Assembly: GCF_025791835.1 (NCBI RefSeq) | Contig: NZ_JAOXLP010000025.1 | Coordinates: 1-48,939 of the forward strand | Direction: 5' to 3' | Source of the DNA: Roseomonas xinghualingensis | GTDB taxonomy: Bacteria; Pseudomonadota; Alphaproteobacteria; Acetobacterales; Acetobacteraceae | Length of the DNA: 48,939 nucleotides | Notes under the pieces: model-generated | Seen by the model: the letters and a program-made list of their open reading frames with translations, nothing else | Told to the model about the DNA's origin: nothing | Databases searched by the model: none | Shown: positions 1-9,213 of the stretch, piece after piece | How positions within the stretch are numbered: the stretch's first letter is position 1 | Layout: each line of letters opens with the position of its first letter | Translations under genes and position numbers: made by a program

Positions 1-174
1 GGCCGCGCGGCGCGAAAGCCCGCCCTCCACTGCCCTAACGACGCGGCTGCGAAGATCCTCCGATAAGGTCCGGCCCATCCATGCTGGCCTCCCTACCAGC
101 CATCAGGGTGAATCAGATCGTCGCCGCGTCGGGCAAGAATATTCGAATCAGATCGCTCGGATCATGCTCTAGAC
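1..174. other. Left edge, no complete gene
   Basis: No gene can be assigned here. All three forward frames were read. Frame 1 stops at about 66, frame 3 stops early, and frame 2 stays open to about 172 but gives an arginine- and serine-rich string that resembles no permease I know. In a normal liv operon a LivM permease would end just before the LivG ATPase, so this stretch may be the tail of a rearrangement or an intergenic region. It lacks the usual first strand and A-loop coding sequence of the ATPase that follows. Confidence 0.4.
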
Positions 175-867
175 GTGATGGAACGTGAGTTCCTCGCCAT
201 CATCGGCCCAAATGGCGCAGGCAAGACGACCTTCATCAACATGAGCACGGGCTATCTGCGGCCCCAAGGCGGCTCCATCATCTACCAAGGCCAGCAGATC
301 CTGGGGATGCGGCCACGCGAAATCGTGCGTATGGGCATCGCGCGGTCTTTCCAGTTGCCGCAACTCTTCACCGAGCACACGGTGCTGGAGAACGCTGCAA
401 TGGCCGTGGCGGCGCGGGAAGGGGCCTTCTCCGCCTTCCTCCCATTGCTGCGCCCTGCCTTCCGTGAAGAGGCAGAAGAGCTGCTGGAGCGCTTTGGCCT
501 AATGCCCGTTGCACGATCGCGGGCCGACGCGCTTAATGAGGGAACGCGCAAGCTGGCTGATATCGCCATGGCTGTGGCGCTGCGTCCAAATCTGCTTCTG
601 ATGGATGAGCCTACGAGCGGCGTCGCGGCGGCCGACAAGATGGCAGTGGTTGAGACCCTGGCGCGCGTGCTGCGGAGCGCCGGCGTGACGGCGGTCTTCG
701 TTGAGCACGACATGGACGTGGTCAGCCGCATCGCCGACCGCGTCGCGGTCTGGGGGCAGGGGAGGATTGTGGCGCTCGGGCCTCCTGGGGAAATCCTGTC
801 CGACCCGGCCGTGCAGCGCGATGTGATCGGCATCCGGACCGGCAAGGCTTCTCATGTTGCGGCTTGA
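175..867 (+). CDS. LivG-like ABC transporter ATP-binding protein, N-terminally short
   Basis: ATPase subunit of a branched-chain amino acid (HAAT) type importer that energises uptake at the inner membrane. Visible in the 230 residues: Walker A GPNGAGKTT (11-19), Q-loop Gln60, an unusual signature LNEGTRKL (about 120-127) of the kind some LivG relatives carry instead of LSGGQ, Walker B LLLMDEP (140-146) and H-loop EHD (His178). LivG proteins normally have about 25 more residues with a beta strand and an aromatic A-loop residue before Walker A. Here the frame closes at 109-111 and offers only the GTG at 175 (or the ATG at 178) as a start. Translation upstream of the start gives HALD, which does resemble the usual VALDDVS lead-in, so the 5' end looks eroded. 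The last 14 bases overlap the next ATPase gene, as in an intact operon. Function is doubtful because of the missing end. Confidence 0.75.
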   Translation: MMEREFLAIIGPNGAGKTTFINMSTGYLRPQGGSIIYQGQQILGMRPREIVRMGIARSFQLPQLFTEHTVLENAAMAVAAREGAFSAFLPLLRPAFREEAEELLERFGLMPVARSRADALNEGTRKLADIAMAVALRPNLLLMDEPTSGVAAADKMAVVETLARVLRSAGVTAVFVEHDMDVVSRIADRVAVWGQGRIVALGPPGEILSDPAVQRDVIGIRTGKASHVAA

Positions 868-1528
868 GAGAGCCTGTGTCGATATTGCAGGCGCACCGGT
901 GCTGCGGAATGTGGAAATCGATGTGGAGGCCGGAAGCCGGGTGGCGCTCGTCGGCCGGAACGGCGCAGGCAAGACGACGACTTTACGCGCCCTTATGGGC
1001 CTCCTGCCGCTTCGCGAGGGAGGCATCCGCATTAACGGTCAGAATTGTACGGCTGCACCCGCTCATCGCCGCGCCGCGCTCGGCATAGGCTATGCTCCGG
1101 AAGAGCGGCGTCTCTTCGGTAGCTTCACGGTCCTGGAGAACCTGCGGCTTCCTGCCGAGGTGCTGAAGCTGCAGGAGGCCGAGATCCGGCGGCGGCTTGA
1201 AGTGGTCATGGGCCTGCTGCCTGAACTGCATGATGTCGCGCCACGTAAGGCTGCGGGCCTGTCGGGCGGACAGGGCAAGATGGTGGCACTTGGCCGCGCC
1301 TTGATGGTCGGCACGCGCGCCGTGCTTTTGGATGAGCCCCTTCAGGGTCTCGCGCCCGCTCTGGCGCTTCGCTACGCCGAGGCACTGGGCCGTCTGCGGG
1401 CAGCCCTGCCGGAGCTTGCCATTCTGATCACCGAGAGCAGTCCGGATCTCTTGGCCCCGCTGGTGGATAGGACCCTGGTGATCGAGCGGGGCGAAATCAT
1501 GCCAGAGGGCCCGGGACTACCCGCTTAG
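854..1528 (+). CDS. LivF-like ABC transporter ATP-binding protein
   Basis: Second ATPase of the same branched-chain-type importer, 224 residues and close to normal LivF length. Walker A GRNGAGKTT lies at about 34-42. The LivF-typical GYAPEERRLFGSFTVLENL follows at about 78-96, the signature LSGGQGK at about 135 and Walker B VLLDEP at about 156-161. The ATG overlaps the end of the preceding ATPase gene by 14 bases, which suggests coupled translation. LivF proteins have no H-loop histidine and this one reads ITESSP there. No permease gene lies in the window, so those genes would have to be to the left. Substrate cannot be told from the sequence. Confidence 0.88.
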   Translation: MLRLERACVDIAGAPVLRNVEIDVEAGSRVALVGRNGAGKTTTLRALMGLLPLREGGIRINGQNCTAAPAHRRAALGIGYAPEERRLFGSFTVLENLRLPAEVLKLQEAEIRRRLEVVMGLLPELHDVAPRKAAGLSGGQGKMVALGRALMVGTRAVLLDEPLQGLAPALALRYAEALGRLRAALPELAILITESSPDLLAPLVDRTLVIERGEIMPEGPGLPA

Positions 1529-1779
1529 GCTGCAGCTTGGCCAGCGGACGAGTGTGTTTGGCCGCGGACGAGGCGTTGCGGCGGTTGATGGCGCGATGCG
1601 AAGCGGAAGGGTGCCACCATCTGCGAGATCGGAATCAGAGTTGGATGATGGGCGGCGTGTAGCGCCGGGCAGAACCATGTGCCTGGCGGAGGGGGCCAGA
1701 TCCCTCCGTTGAAATCCAAGGCTGGCAAATGCCAGCCTTGGCCAACAGAGCCGATAAGCGGCCGCATGAGGAGAAGTCC
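1529..1779. other. Spacer between ATPase and receptor genes
   Basis: About 250 bases with no gene I can support. The only structure seen is a perfect hairpin just upstream of the receptor gene, listed separately. The spacer is long for a gene pair within one liv operon, so the receptor may have its own promoter, although none was recognised by eye. Confidence 0.4.
1716..1741 (+). other. Perfect 11-bp hairpin before receptor gene
   Basis: Arms CCAAGGCTGGC and GCCAGCCTTGG enclose the loop AAAT, ending 38 bases before the receptor start codon. No T-run follows, so it is not a classical terminator. It could stabilise the receptor mRNA, which is commonly more abundant than the other subunits of such importers, or be a protein-binding dyad. 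Confidence 0.55.
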
Positions 1780-3144
1780 ATGACCAAAGCTGATCAGCCC
1801 GTCGAGCGCGGGCCTTTTTCGAACCTGTCCCGGCGTGCGACGCTGAGTGCTGGCCTTGCTGCAGGGGCTCTTCTGCTTCCCGGACGGCGGACACAGGCGC
1901 AGGCGCAGGCGCAGGCGCAGAAGCCGGCTGAGATCAAGGTTGGTATCGCGACGTTTCTTTCGGGCCCATCCAGCGTCTTCGGCGTGCCCGGCCGCCAGGC
2001 GGCAGAGATGCTCTTCGATGATCTCAATGCCGCCGGCGGGATTGGTGGTGTGAAGCTGCGGCCAATTTTCGTCGATGAAGGACCGGGGGTTGACCATTTC
2101 GTGGGCGAGTATCGGCGGTTGGTCCAAAGTGAAAACGTCCACCTTCTCTTTGCCGCAATATCCTCGGCTTCCTGCCTTGCCTGTGCACCGCTGGCTGATG
2201 AGATGAAGCGACCCACCCTGCTATGGGACTGCGGTACGCAGCGCGTCTTCGAGGATGGCCGCTACGACTATGCCTATCGCACGCAAGGCAATGCGACACC
2301 GGAAATTCTTTCGGCTCTACTCTATCTACTGAAATCCAAACCCGATTTCCGTAGCCTGGCCGTGGTCAATCAGGATTATGCCTGGGGCCGTGACTCCTGG
2401 GATATTTTCCGCACGGGCATGCAGACCCTGAAGCCGGGCGTGCGCGTCTCCGCGGAACTGTTCCCGCGCTTCGGCGCTACCGATTTTTCCAGCGAGATTA
2501 CCCGGCTCCTGGCTCTCAGGCCCGATGTTATCTTCTCCACCTCCTGGGGTGGCGATCTCGATACCTTTATTCGGCAGGCGGCTGACCGGAAGCTTTTCGA
2601 GCGAAGCACCTTTGTGATGCCCCTGGCGGAATCCTCGCTTGAGCGGGTTAGCAAGGCGCTACCAGCGGGACACATCATCGGAGCTCGAGGCGATCATTGG
2701 TTCCTTCACCCATCGCCAGCGAACCCGGCTCTGCTGAAGGACTTTACCGAGAGCTATCAGAAGCGCTTCAACGCCTACCCGATCTACTCAACACACCACA
2801 TGGCGCAGGCTGTCTTCGCGATGAAGGCAGGTTATGAGAAGGCCCTCGCGGCCAAGGGCGGGCAGTGGCCCAATGATGCCGAACTGGCTGCCGCTTTTCG
2901 TGGCCTCAGCTTTCCGTCGCTCACCTCCTCCGTTACCATCCGTCCAGACGGGCAGGGGCTGGAAAATCAGCTGATCGGCACAACACTTCACACCGACCGA
3001 TATGCTTTCCCGGTCATGACGGACATGATCACCTTCCCGGCAGAGATGGTAACGACGCCCGTGGGCCAGAAGAGCGTGGATTGGCTGAAAACGCTCACGC
3101 CGGAGATCCTTGGACGGATACCGGCGCCGGCTGCGTTCCGATGA
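1780..3144 (+). CDS. ABC transporter periplasmic substrate-binding protein (LivK/Peripla_BP_6 type)
   Basis: Extracytoplasmic receptor of 454 residues for the importer encoded just upstream. The ATG at 1780 is preceded by GAGGAG at a proper distance; an in-frame ATG at 1729 has none. The N-terminus carries a twin-arginine signal (LSRRATLSAG, a hydrophobic stretch, then cleavage near the AQAQ run). The mature protein starts IKVGIATFLSGPSSVFG, the typical first strand of family-1 periplasmic receptors for amino acids, amides or aromatic acids, followed by the two Rossmann-like lobes (for example LAVVNQDYAWGRDSW at about 205). A (CAGGCG) repeat encodes alternating Gln-Ala at the signal/mature border. 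Ligand unknown. Its position after two LivG/F genes supports an operon, though a 250-base gap separates them. Confidence 0.9.
   Translation: MTKADQPVERGPFSNLSRRATLSAGLAAGALLLPGRRTQAQAQAQAQKPAEIKVGIATFLSGPSSVFGVPGRQAAEMLFDDLNAAGGIGGVKLRPIFVDEGPGVDHFVGEYRRLVQSENVHLLFAAISSASCLACAPLADEMKRPTLLWDCGTQRVFEDGRYDYAYRTQGNATPEILSALLYLLKSKPDFRSLAVVNQDYAWGRDSWDIFRTGMQTLKPGVRVSAELFPRFGATDFSSEITRLLALRPDVIFSTSWGGDLDTFIRQAADRKLFERSTFVMPLAESSLERVSKALPAGHIIGARGDHWFLHPSPANPALLKDFTESYQKRFNAYPIYSTHHMAQAVFAMKAGYEKALAAKGGQWPNDAELAAAFRGLSFPSLTSSVTIRPDGQGLENQLIGTTLHTDRYAFPVMTDMITFPAEMVTTPVGQKSVDWLKTLTPEILGRIPAPAAFR
1894..1920 (+). repeat. Hexanucleotide repeat (CAGGCG)4.5 in coding sequence
   Basis: Four and a half perfect copies of CAGGCG encode Gln-Ala repeats at the end of the export signal. 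The unit is six bases, so copy-number change would lengthen or shorten the linker without shifting the frame. Confidence 0.85.
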
Positions 3145-3188
3145 GGGAGTAGTGTGCGGCAACGTCTCGTCTGGAGTGAGGCGGGGAT

Positions 3189-3219
3189 GCATGGCGCGGT
3201 TCCTCGAACCGCGTCATGC
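3189..3219. terminator. Bidirectional hairpin between convergent genes
   Basis: A 14-bp stem (GCATGGCGCGGTTC with GAACCGCGTCATGC, one G-U pair) closes a three-base loop in the gap between the convergent receptor genes ending at 3144 and 3283. No T-run. Its position and stability suit a shared terminator. Confidence 0.65.
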
Positions 3220-3282
3220 CCCGGCAGAACGGATGATCCTTCTCAGGACCTAAAGCCCTGAGATCTCGATTGGCCCGCCAGA

Positions 3283-4296
3283 TCAAGCGTCGGCACGGAT
3301 GTTATTGGCCCGCACCACCTCACCCCAGCGTGCATGGTCATTATGCATCGTGGTGCCGAGTTCCTCTGCCGTCCCGCCACCAGGTTCATCACCTTGGGCG
3401 GTGATTCGATCGCGCACGGCCGTGTCCTGCACCGCTTGGTTCAATGCAGAGTTCAGGCGCTGCACGATTTCGTCGGGCAGGCCTGGCGGTCCGAATAGGC
3501 CGACCCAGGCGGTGAAGGAGAAGTCCTGCAAGCCTTGCTCGGCCGAGGTGGGAATATCGGGGAAGGCAGGAATTCGCTGCGTACCGGTGGTGAGCATCCC
3601 CCGGATCTGGTTGGCCCGAATGAATGGAGCCATCACCGAGGCACCGTCGAACATGGCGCTGAAGCGATTGACGATGAAGTCCTGCAGAGCGGGGCCGCTG
3701 CCACGGTAGGGGACATGCTCCATCGGCGGGTTGCCGATGCGGTTTTTGAACATTTCCATCGCAACATGCGTCAGGCTTCCCGCGCTGCCTGACCCGTAGT
3801 TCACGCCCTTGCCCCCGTCTTGTTGCCGCGTCCATGCGGCAAACTCCTGTGGGGTTTTCGCCGGCACGGAAGGATGAACGCAGAGGATCAGCGAGGATTT
3901 CAGCATCATCCCGACCGGTGTGAGCCGCAACGGATCGATCGTCATGCCCTGGAAGGTGTGCGGGTTGATGGTGAGCGGGTTCGCATTGCCGGCGAGCAGG
4001 GTGTAACCGTCGGGCCGCGCACGCAGCACGGCATCCGTGCCGAGGTTCCCGCCCGCGCCGCCGCGATTATCGATGACCACGCCCTGCCCGAGCGCAGAGG
4101 AGAGGCCCTGCTGAAGGATGCGCGCGGCAAAATCGGTCTGTCCACCTGGTGGGAAGCCAACAATCATTGTGATGGGGCGATTGGGCCATGCCTGCTGGGC
4201 GCTTGCGATGAAGGGCAGGGCGAGCGTGCCAGCCCCCAGCCCTCCTACAAGGGCGTCGCGCCGTGAGAGCAACAGGCCGGCATTGTTTTGTTTCAT
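3283..4296 (-). CDS. Bug/TctC-family tripartite tricarboxylate transporter receptor
   Basis: Periplasmic solute receptor of 337 residues. The chosen ATG (4296) has GGGAGG nine bases ahead; a longer frame to 4350 lacks this. The N-terminus is a twin-arginine signal, LSRRDALVGGLGAGTLALPF with ASAQQ at the cleavage site. Mature hallmarks: WPNRPITMIVGFPPGG, RPDGYTLLAGN (about 95), and the C-terminal loop that recruits a carboxylate through main-chain contacts. Such receptors bind carboxylates for a TctA/TctB permease. No tctA or tctB gene is in the window, so the permease must be elsewhere or shared. It follows uxuA on the same strand, so its ligand may be a sugar acid; that is inference from position only. 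Confidence 0.88.
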   Translation of the reverse strand: MKQNNAGLLLSRRDALVGGLGAGTLALPFIASAQQAWPNRPITMIVGFPPGGQTDFAARILQQGLSSALGQGVVIDNRGGAGGNLGTDAVLRARPDGYTLLAGNANPLTINPHTFQGMTIDPLRLTPVGMMLKSSLILCVHPSVPAKTPQEFAAWTRQQDGGKGVNYGSGSAGSLTHVAMEMFKNRIGNPPMEHVPYRGSGPALQDFIVNRFSAMFDGASVMAPFIRANQIRGMLTTGTQRIPAFPDIPTSAEQGLQDFSFTAWVGLFGPPGLPDEIVQRLNSALNQAVQDTAVRDRITAQGDEPGGGTAEELGTTMHNDHARWGEVVRANNIRADA

Positions 4297-4513
4297 TTGC
4301 TTCTTCCTCCCGTGATGCCTGGAACTTAGCTGGACGCTTCGATCAAACATCTATGCCCGGCGCGACGAACGCCGGTACCTGCTTTGGATTTGGTGTCTTC
4401 TGCCCTGCCGGACATAGGTCGCAGCCGTCGATATGAAATTGTTCTGCTCGAAATAGCTTCCGAGCGAGTGCCGGATGAAATGTGCCAATGGTTGGTGAAA
4501 CGCGGACATGCAT

Positions 4514-5704
4514 CTAGTTCACTCGCCCCGTGCCAAATGCCAGCACAGCCCGCATCACCCCACGCAGCTCTGCCAGCCCCTTCAATCGCCCGATGCAGGA
4601 ATATCCTGGGTTCACCTTCTTCCCTATGTCATCCACAAGGAGATGGCCATGATCCGGGCGCATCGGGATCATGGCATCCTCGCGACCTTCCCTGTTGCGT
4701 CTGTCCTCCTCGCGCATCAGGGAAGCGACAACGGCGACCATGTCGGTATGCCCATCGAGGTGGTTTGCCTCGTAGAAGGACCCATCAGGCTCGATCGTCA
4801 CATTACGCAGATGCGCGAAGTGAATGCGCGGTCCGAACTCCTCCACCATGGCCGTAAGATCGTTGGCCGGATTGCTGCCAAAGGCGCCGGTGCAGAGGGT
4901 AAGGCCATTTGCAATCTCCGGCACGGCGGAGAGGAGCGCACGAACATCCGCCGCCGTTGACATGACACGGGGCAGTCCGAAGATCGGGAAGGCTGGATCA
5001 TCGGGGTGGATGCAAAGCCGCGCGCCTTCTTCGGCGGCCACGGGTGCTACCTCCCGGACGAACTCCACCAGATTGGCCCGCATCCCGTCGGTGCCGACAT
5101 CACGGTAGATATCGAGCATGCGCTGGAATCCTGCACGGTCATAAATGAACTCACGTGCCGGGAGCCAGTCAATCAGAACGCGCTCCAGCCGGTCGACCTT
5201 GCTTTCCGACATGGCGTGGAAGCGTGCCATGGCGGCGGCCCGGCGCTCGGCCGGATGGTCTGCCTCTGCACCCGGGCGGCGAAGCACATGTAGGTCATAA
5301 GCAGCGAGATCGGTCCAGTCGAAGCGCAGGGCATAGCCACCGCTCGGCAGCCGCCATGCGAGATCGGTCCGCGCCCAATCGGTAACTGCCATGAAGTTGT
5401 AGCAGATGGTCTTCACCCCGGTCCGGGCCACGACGCGGATCGATTCCTTGTAGCCTTCGATGAGGTCCCGGAAGGCGCCCGTGCGTGTCTTGATGTCCTC
5501 GGCCACGGCGATGCTCTCGACTACGGCCCAGGTGAGGCCCGCCGCTTCAATCTGTCTCTTTCGCGCTTCCACCTCCTCCTTCGGCCAGGCACGGCCCTGG
5601 TTGAGGTGGTGGAGTGCCGTGACCACGCCGGACGCACCTGCTTGCCGCGCATGAACCAGCGGTACAGGATCCTCCGGACCAAACCAGCGCCAGGTCTCCA
5701 GCAT
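4514..5704 (-). CDS. uxuA: Mannonate dehydratase UxuA
   Basis: Dehydrates D-mannonate to 2-keto-3-deoxy-D-gluconate (KDG), the last hexuronate-specific step. The 396 residues match the family length. Recognised from the start [16 protein letters not shown], the metal-site strand [17 protein letters not shown] (about 230-246), IHFAHLRNV (about 295) and the C-terminal [12 protein letters not shown] with [10 protein letters not shown]. The ATG at 5704 has GGAAGG seven bases ahead; the frame runs further upstream but without family similarity. It lies downstream of the KDPG aldolase and KDG kinase genes on the same strand, with short gaps, so it is probably the fourth gene of one operon. No uronate isomerase or mannonate oxidoreductase is in the window, so mannonate must be made elsewhere or taken up. 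Confidence 0.93.
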   Translation of the reverse strand: MLETWRWFGPEDPVPLVHARQAGASGVVTALHHLNQGRAWPKEEVEARKRQIEAAGLTWAVVESIAVAEDIKTRTGAFRDLIEGYKESIRVVARTGVKTICYNFMAVTDWARTDLAWRLPSGGYALRFDWTDLAAYDLHVLRRPGAEADHPAERRAAAMARFHAMSESKVDRLERVLIDWLPAREFIYDRAGFQRMLDIYRDVGTDGMRANLVEFVREVAPVAAEEGARLCIHPDDPAFPIFGLPRVMSTAADVRALLSAVPEIANGLTLCTGAFGSNPANDLTAMVEEFGPRIHFAHLRNVTIEPDGSFYEANHLDGHTDMVAVVASLMREEDRRNREGREDAMIPMRPDHGHLLVDDIGKKVNPGYSCIGRLKGLAELRGVMRAVLAFGTGRVN

Positions 5705-5765
5705 CACGCATCCTTCCAGGAAGAGAGATGTCGCCGGCAGGCAGCCAGCTGGCCTGCTCCTTCGT

Positions 5766-6404
5766 TCAAGGGGACGTGCCAGACATGGCGCGACGGGCGC
5801 GTGCCTCAATGGCGGTCCAGTTTCCTGCCGCCACCTCGGCCGATGGGGCGAGCCAGGATCCGCCCACTGCCACGACATTGGGAAGGGCCAGGTAATCTAG
5901 CGCTTTCTTCTCGCTGATGCCGCCGGTTGGACAGAAGCGCGCTTCGGGAAATGGCCCGCCAAGTGCCTTCAGGGCCTCGGTGCCGCCGAGCTGAGCCGCC
6001 GGGAACAGCTTCACGGTGGTGAAGCCCCGCGTCATGGCCGCCATCAGTTCCGACGCCGTGGCGATGCCGGGTACGAAGAGAATGGCGGCCTCAGCGGCAG
6101 CGTCGAGTAGATCGGGCGTGGCGCCGGGCGAGAAAGCGAATGTGGCGCCAATTGCCTCGGCCAGTTCAAGGTCGCGACGTGTCAGTACCGTGCCTAGCCC
6201 GACGATCGCGCCCGGTACCGCAGCCATGATCGCCTCCGCTGCCTTCGCTCCGACTGGGGTACGCAACGTGACCTCCAGGGTGCGAACGCCGCCTGCCACC
6301 AGGGCGCTGGCAAGTGGCACCGCGGTTGCGACGTCCTGGATCGTGAGCACGGGAACGATCCTTGCCGCGCGCAGCAGGTCAGCGATGTCAACAGATGTGG
6401 TCAT
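5766..6404 (-). CDS. eda: 2-keto-3-deoxy-6-phosphogluconate (KDPG) aldolase
   Basis: Class I aldolase that splits KDPG into pyruvate and glyceraldehyde-3-phosphate. At 212 residues it is the normal size. Motifs in order: IVPVLTIQD, the catalytic-Glu strand LEVTLRTP (about 43-50), [16 protein letters not shown], the Schiff-base lysine in [14 protein letters not shown] (about 128-141), RFCPTGGIS and [10 protein letters not shown] for phosphate binding. Its start overlaps the end of the kinase gene by 4 bases, indicating coupled translation. Confidence 0.95.
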   Translation of the reverse strand: MTTSVDIADLLRAARIVPVLTIQDVATAVPLASALVAGGVRTLEVTLRTPVGAKAAEAIMAAVPGAIVGLGTVLTRRDLELAEAIGATFAFSPGATPDLLDAAAEAAILFVPGIATASELMAAMTRGFTTVKLFPAAQLGGTEALKALGGPFPEARFCPTGGISEKKALDYLALPNVVAVGGSWLAPSAEVAAGNWTAIEARARRAMSGTSP

Positions 6405-7426
6405 GTGGTCTCCGGCGGGGTCAGGAGGCGCAACACGTCAATAGGCATGGCGTCGCGCGGGATGATCGCTCCTGGGTGACGGATCACGGCATTCGCCAGG
6501 CGGTGGCCGGCGCACGCCGCAGCCTCTGGCGGTAGCCCAGACAGACGAGCGGCGAGGAAGGCTGCGGCAAAGCTGTCGCCTGCGGCAGTGGTGTCCCGCG
6601 GCGTCACCACTTCCGGCTGAGGCACAGGCGTTTCCACCATGCCATGCAGCACGATGCAGCCAGGCTCCTGCAGTTTTACTACGGCTTCGGCTACGCCTGC
6701 ACGACGCAGTCGTGCGATCAAGGCCTTGGCCGAACCTTCACCGTCGAGAAGAGCAAAATCCTCCACCCCGGCCAGCACGGTGTCGCTGAGGCTGAGCGTG
6801 CGCTGGAAGGATGCGCGTGCCTCCTCTGGATCGTGCCAGCCGCGCGGCCTGAAGTTGCTGTCGAACACCACCCGGCCGCCCTGGGCCCGGGCTGCTTCCA
6901 GTGTCACGAACAACTGCTCTCGCGCAGCGTGGTGGAACAGCGACAGGGTGATGCCGGACAGGTAGATCACGTTGGATGCAGCAAGCGCAGCCTCGATGTG
7001 TGGTGTCTCAGGCAGGTCGAAAAGCCGGCGGACCGGGGACCTGTCACGCCAGTAGGAGAAGCGCCGTTCGCCCGTCGTGTCGGTCTGGATCATATACAGG
7101 CCCGGGAGGTAGCCGGGCAGGCGCAGCACCAACTCCGTGCCCACGCCTTCTTCTTTCCATGCACGCAGCATGTCCTCGCTATGTGCGTCGTCACCAAGTG
7201 CGGTCACATACTCCACGGCAATGCCAAGCCGGGCGAGATAGATGGCGGTGTTCAGCGTGTCCCCGCCGAAGCCGCGCGAGAGAAGCCCATCCTGGCGTTC
7301 GCGCAGTTCGATCATGCACTCGCCCACACAGGTAACCTGGGCGGCGGGTGTGGGCGGTGTCATCTCGCGCAGTATCGGCTTGGTGCCCTTTGGCGAGGCA
7401 GGTGGAGGACCGGATCTTTGGGTCAT
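6401..7426 (-). CDS. kdgK: PfkB-family 2-keto-3-deoxygluconate kinase
   Basis: Ribokinase-fold sugar kinase of 341 residues, here assigned to KDG phosphorylation at O-6. Seen: CVGECMIELRER at the start of the fold, GGDTLNTAIYLARLG, LYMIQTDTTGERRFSYWRDRSPVR, which is the KDG-kinase style substrate lid, and the PfkB signature DTTAAGDSFAAAF (about 279-291) with the catalytic Asp. The ATG at 7426 is preceded by GGAGG five bases away. It sits between the dehydratase and the KDPG aldolase and overlaps the latter by 4 bases, which strongly supports KDG as substrate. Other PfkB substrates cannot be excluded from sequence alone. Confidence 0.9.
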   Translation of the reverse strand: MTQRSGPPPASPKGTKPILREMTPPTPAAQVTCVGECMIELRERQDGLLSRGFGGDTLNTAIYLARLGIAVEYVTALGDDAHSEDMLRAWKEEGVGTELVLRLPGYLPGLYMIQTDTTGERRFSYWRDRSPVRRLFDLPETPHIEAALAASNVIYLSGITLSLFHHAAREQLFVTLEAARAQGGRVVFDSNFRPRGWHDPEEARASFQRTLSLSDTVLAGVEDFALLDGEGSAKALIARLRRAGVAEAVVKLQEPGCIVLHGMVETPVPQPEVVTPRDTTAAGDSFAAAFLAARLSGLPPEAAACAGHRLANAVIRHPGAIIPRDAMPIDVLRLLTPPETT

Positions 7427-7442
7427 CGCGTCCTCCGGGAGT

Positions 7443-9213
7443 TCAGTGGGAGTGGCGCGGCAGACCGGCGGTATGCGCCAGATCCTGATAGGCTAGCGCG
7501 CTCTCCAGGCAGGCGCCGTTGGATAATTGGCCAACCTGCTCGCGGTATAGTGCCTGCCAGGGCGTCTGGTTTGACAGGGGCGGCGGTGACAGGCCAGCAC
7601 GCCGCACGGTGATCTCCGCCTCAGGGGCCAGCAAATCCACCCGGCGGCGGCGCAGATCCACCCGGACCCTGTCGCCGGTCCGCAGGATCGCGAGGTTTCC
7701 GCCGGCTGCCGCCTCCGGTGACGCGTTGAGGATGGAGGGGCTGGCCGAAGTGCCACTCTGCCGGCCGTCGCCGATGCAGGGAAGGGAGGTGATGCCGTGC
7801 CGGATCAGCGCATCCGGTGGCTGCATGTTCACGACCTCCGCCGAGCCGGGGAAGCCGATGGGGCCGCAGTTCCGGATGAAGAGGATACAGTGCTCGTCAA
7901 TTGCCAGGCCTGGGTCGTTGATGCAGGCGTGGTAGTCCTCCGGTCCTTCAAAGACGATCGCGCGCCCTTCGAAAGCATCCGGATCATCCGGGTTTGAGAG
8001 ATAGCGATTGTAGAACTCTGGTGAGATAACGCTGGTCTTCATCACCGCGGAATCGAAAAGATTCCCGTGCAGCACCAGCAGACCGGCCTGGGGCATCAGG
8101 GGGGCTGCGAACGGGCGGATCACCTCACGATCCTCTACCGCCACTTTGTCCAGTATCCCGGACAGGTTGCGTCCGGATACGCCGAGTGCTGACCCATGCA
8201 GGAGGCCGGCCCCCAGCAGTTCCCGCATGACGGCCGGCACTCCTCCGGCGCGGCGAAAGGCTTCGCCGAGGAAGGCGCCTGCGGGTTGGCAGTTCACCAG
8301 CATTGGCACGTCATGTCCGACACGCTGCCAGTCATCCAGGGACAAATGGACGCCGGCGTGGCGCGCAATGGCAATCAGGTGCGGCGGGCAATTGGTGGAG
8401 GCGCCCAAAGCGGACGCCACCATGATCGCGTTCTCAAAGGCCTCCCTTGTCATCACGGCGCGCGGCGTCAGTTCCTCGTGCACCATCTCGACGATGCGGC
8501 GACCTGTGGCATAGGCCATCTGGCCACGTTCGCGGTAAGGGGCAGGGATGGAAGCGCAGCCAGGCAGGCTCATGCCCAGTGCCTCGGCCAGGGAATTCAT
8601 TGACAGCGCTGTGCCCATGGTGTTGCAATGGCCGATGCTGGGCGCGGAGGCGGCAGCCATTTCCATAAATTCCTTGTAGCCGATTTCACCGGCCGCAAGG
8701 CGTTGCCGCCCCTCCCAGATGATGGTGCCACTGCCAGCAAGGCGACCTTTGTAATGCCCGTCCAGCATCGGGCCGCCCGACAGCACGATGGCCGGAAGGT
8801 TCACCGTTGCCGCAGCCATCAGGCAGGCGGGGGTTGTCTTGTCGCAACCGGTGGTAAGCACCACCCCATCGAGCGGGTAGCCGAACAGCACTTCCACAAG
8901 GCCGAGATAGGCGAGGTTCCGATCGAGCCCGGTCCGTGGGCCGCTTGCCGGTCTCCTGGATCGGGTGGACAGGGAACTCCATGGGAATGCCGCCCATTTC
9001 ACGGATGCCGGTCTTTACGCGCTCGGCAAGGATAAGATGGTGGCGGTTGCAGGGGGTAAGGTCACTGCCGGTCTGGGCAATACCAATGATGGGCCTGCCG
9101 GACTGCAACTCCTCGCGTGTGATCCCGTAGTTCAGATAGCGCTCCAGGTAGAGCGCCGTCATGTCCGGATCATCCGGATCGTCGAACCAGGCTTGGCTGC
9201 GCAGCTTGCCCAT
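7443..9213 (-). pseudogene. IlvD/Edd-family aldonate dehydratase (xylonate-dehydratase-like), frameshifted
   Basis: Iron-sulfur dehydratase of about 589 codons that would turn an aldonic acid such as xylonate, galactonate or gluconate into the 2-keto-3-deoxy acid. It resembles Caulobacter XylD from end to end: [20 protein letters not shown] at the start, [94 protein letters not shown], and the closing PWQALYREQVGQL with PRHSH. The frame breaks once. The first part (9213 to about 8935) ends QETGKRPT, and LDRNLAYLG resumes in another frame from about 8928, with seven bases where two codons are expected, so one base is extra. Either a sequencing error or a young pseudogene. The cysteines for the cluster are all present. 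It is the first gene of the sugar-acid operon. Confidence 0.9.
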
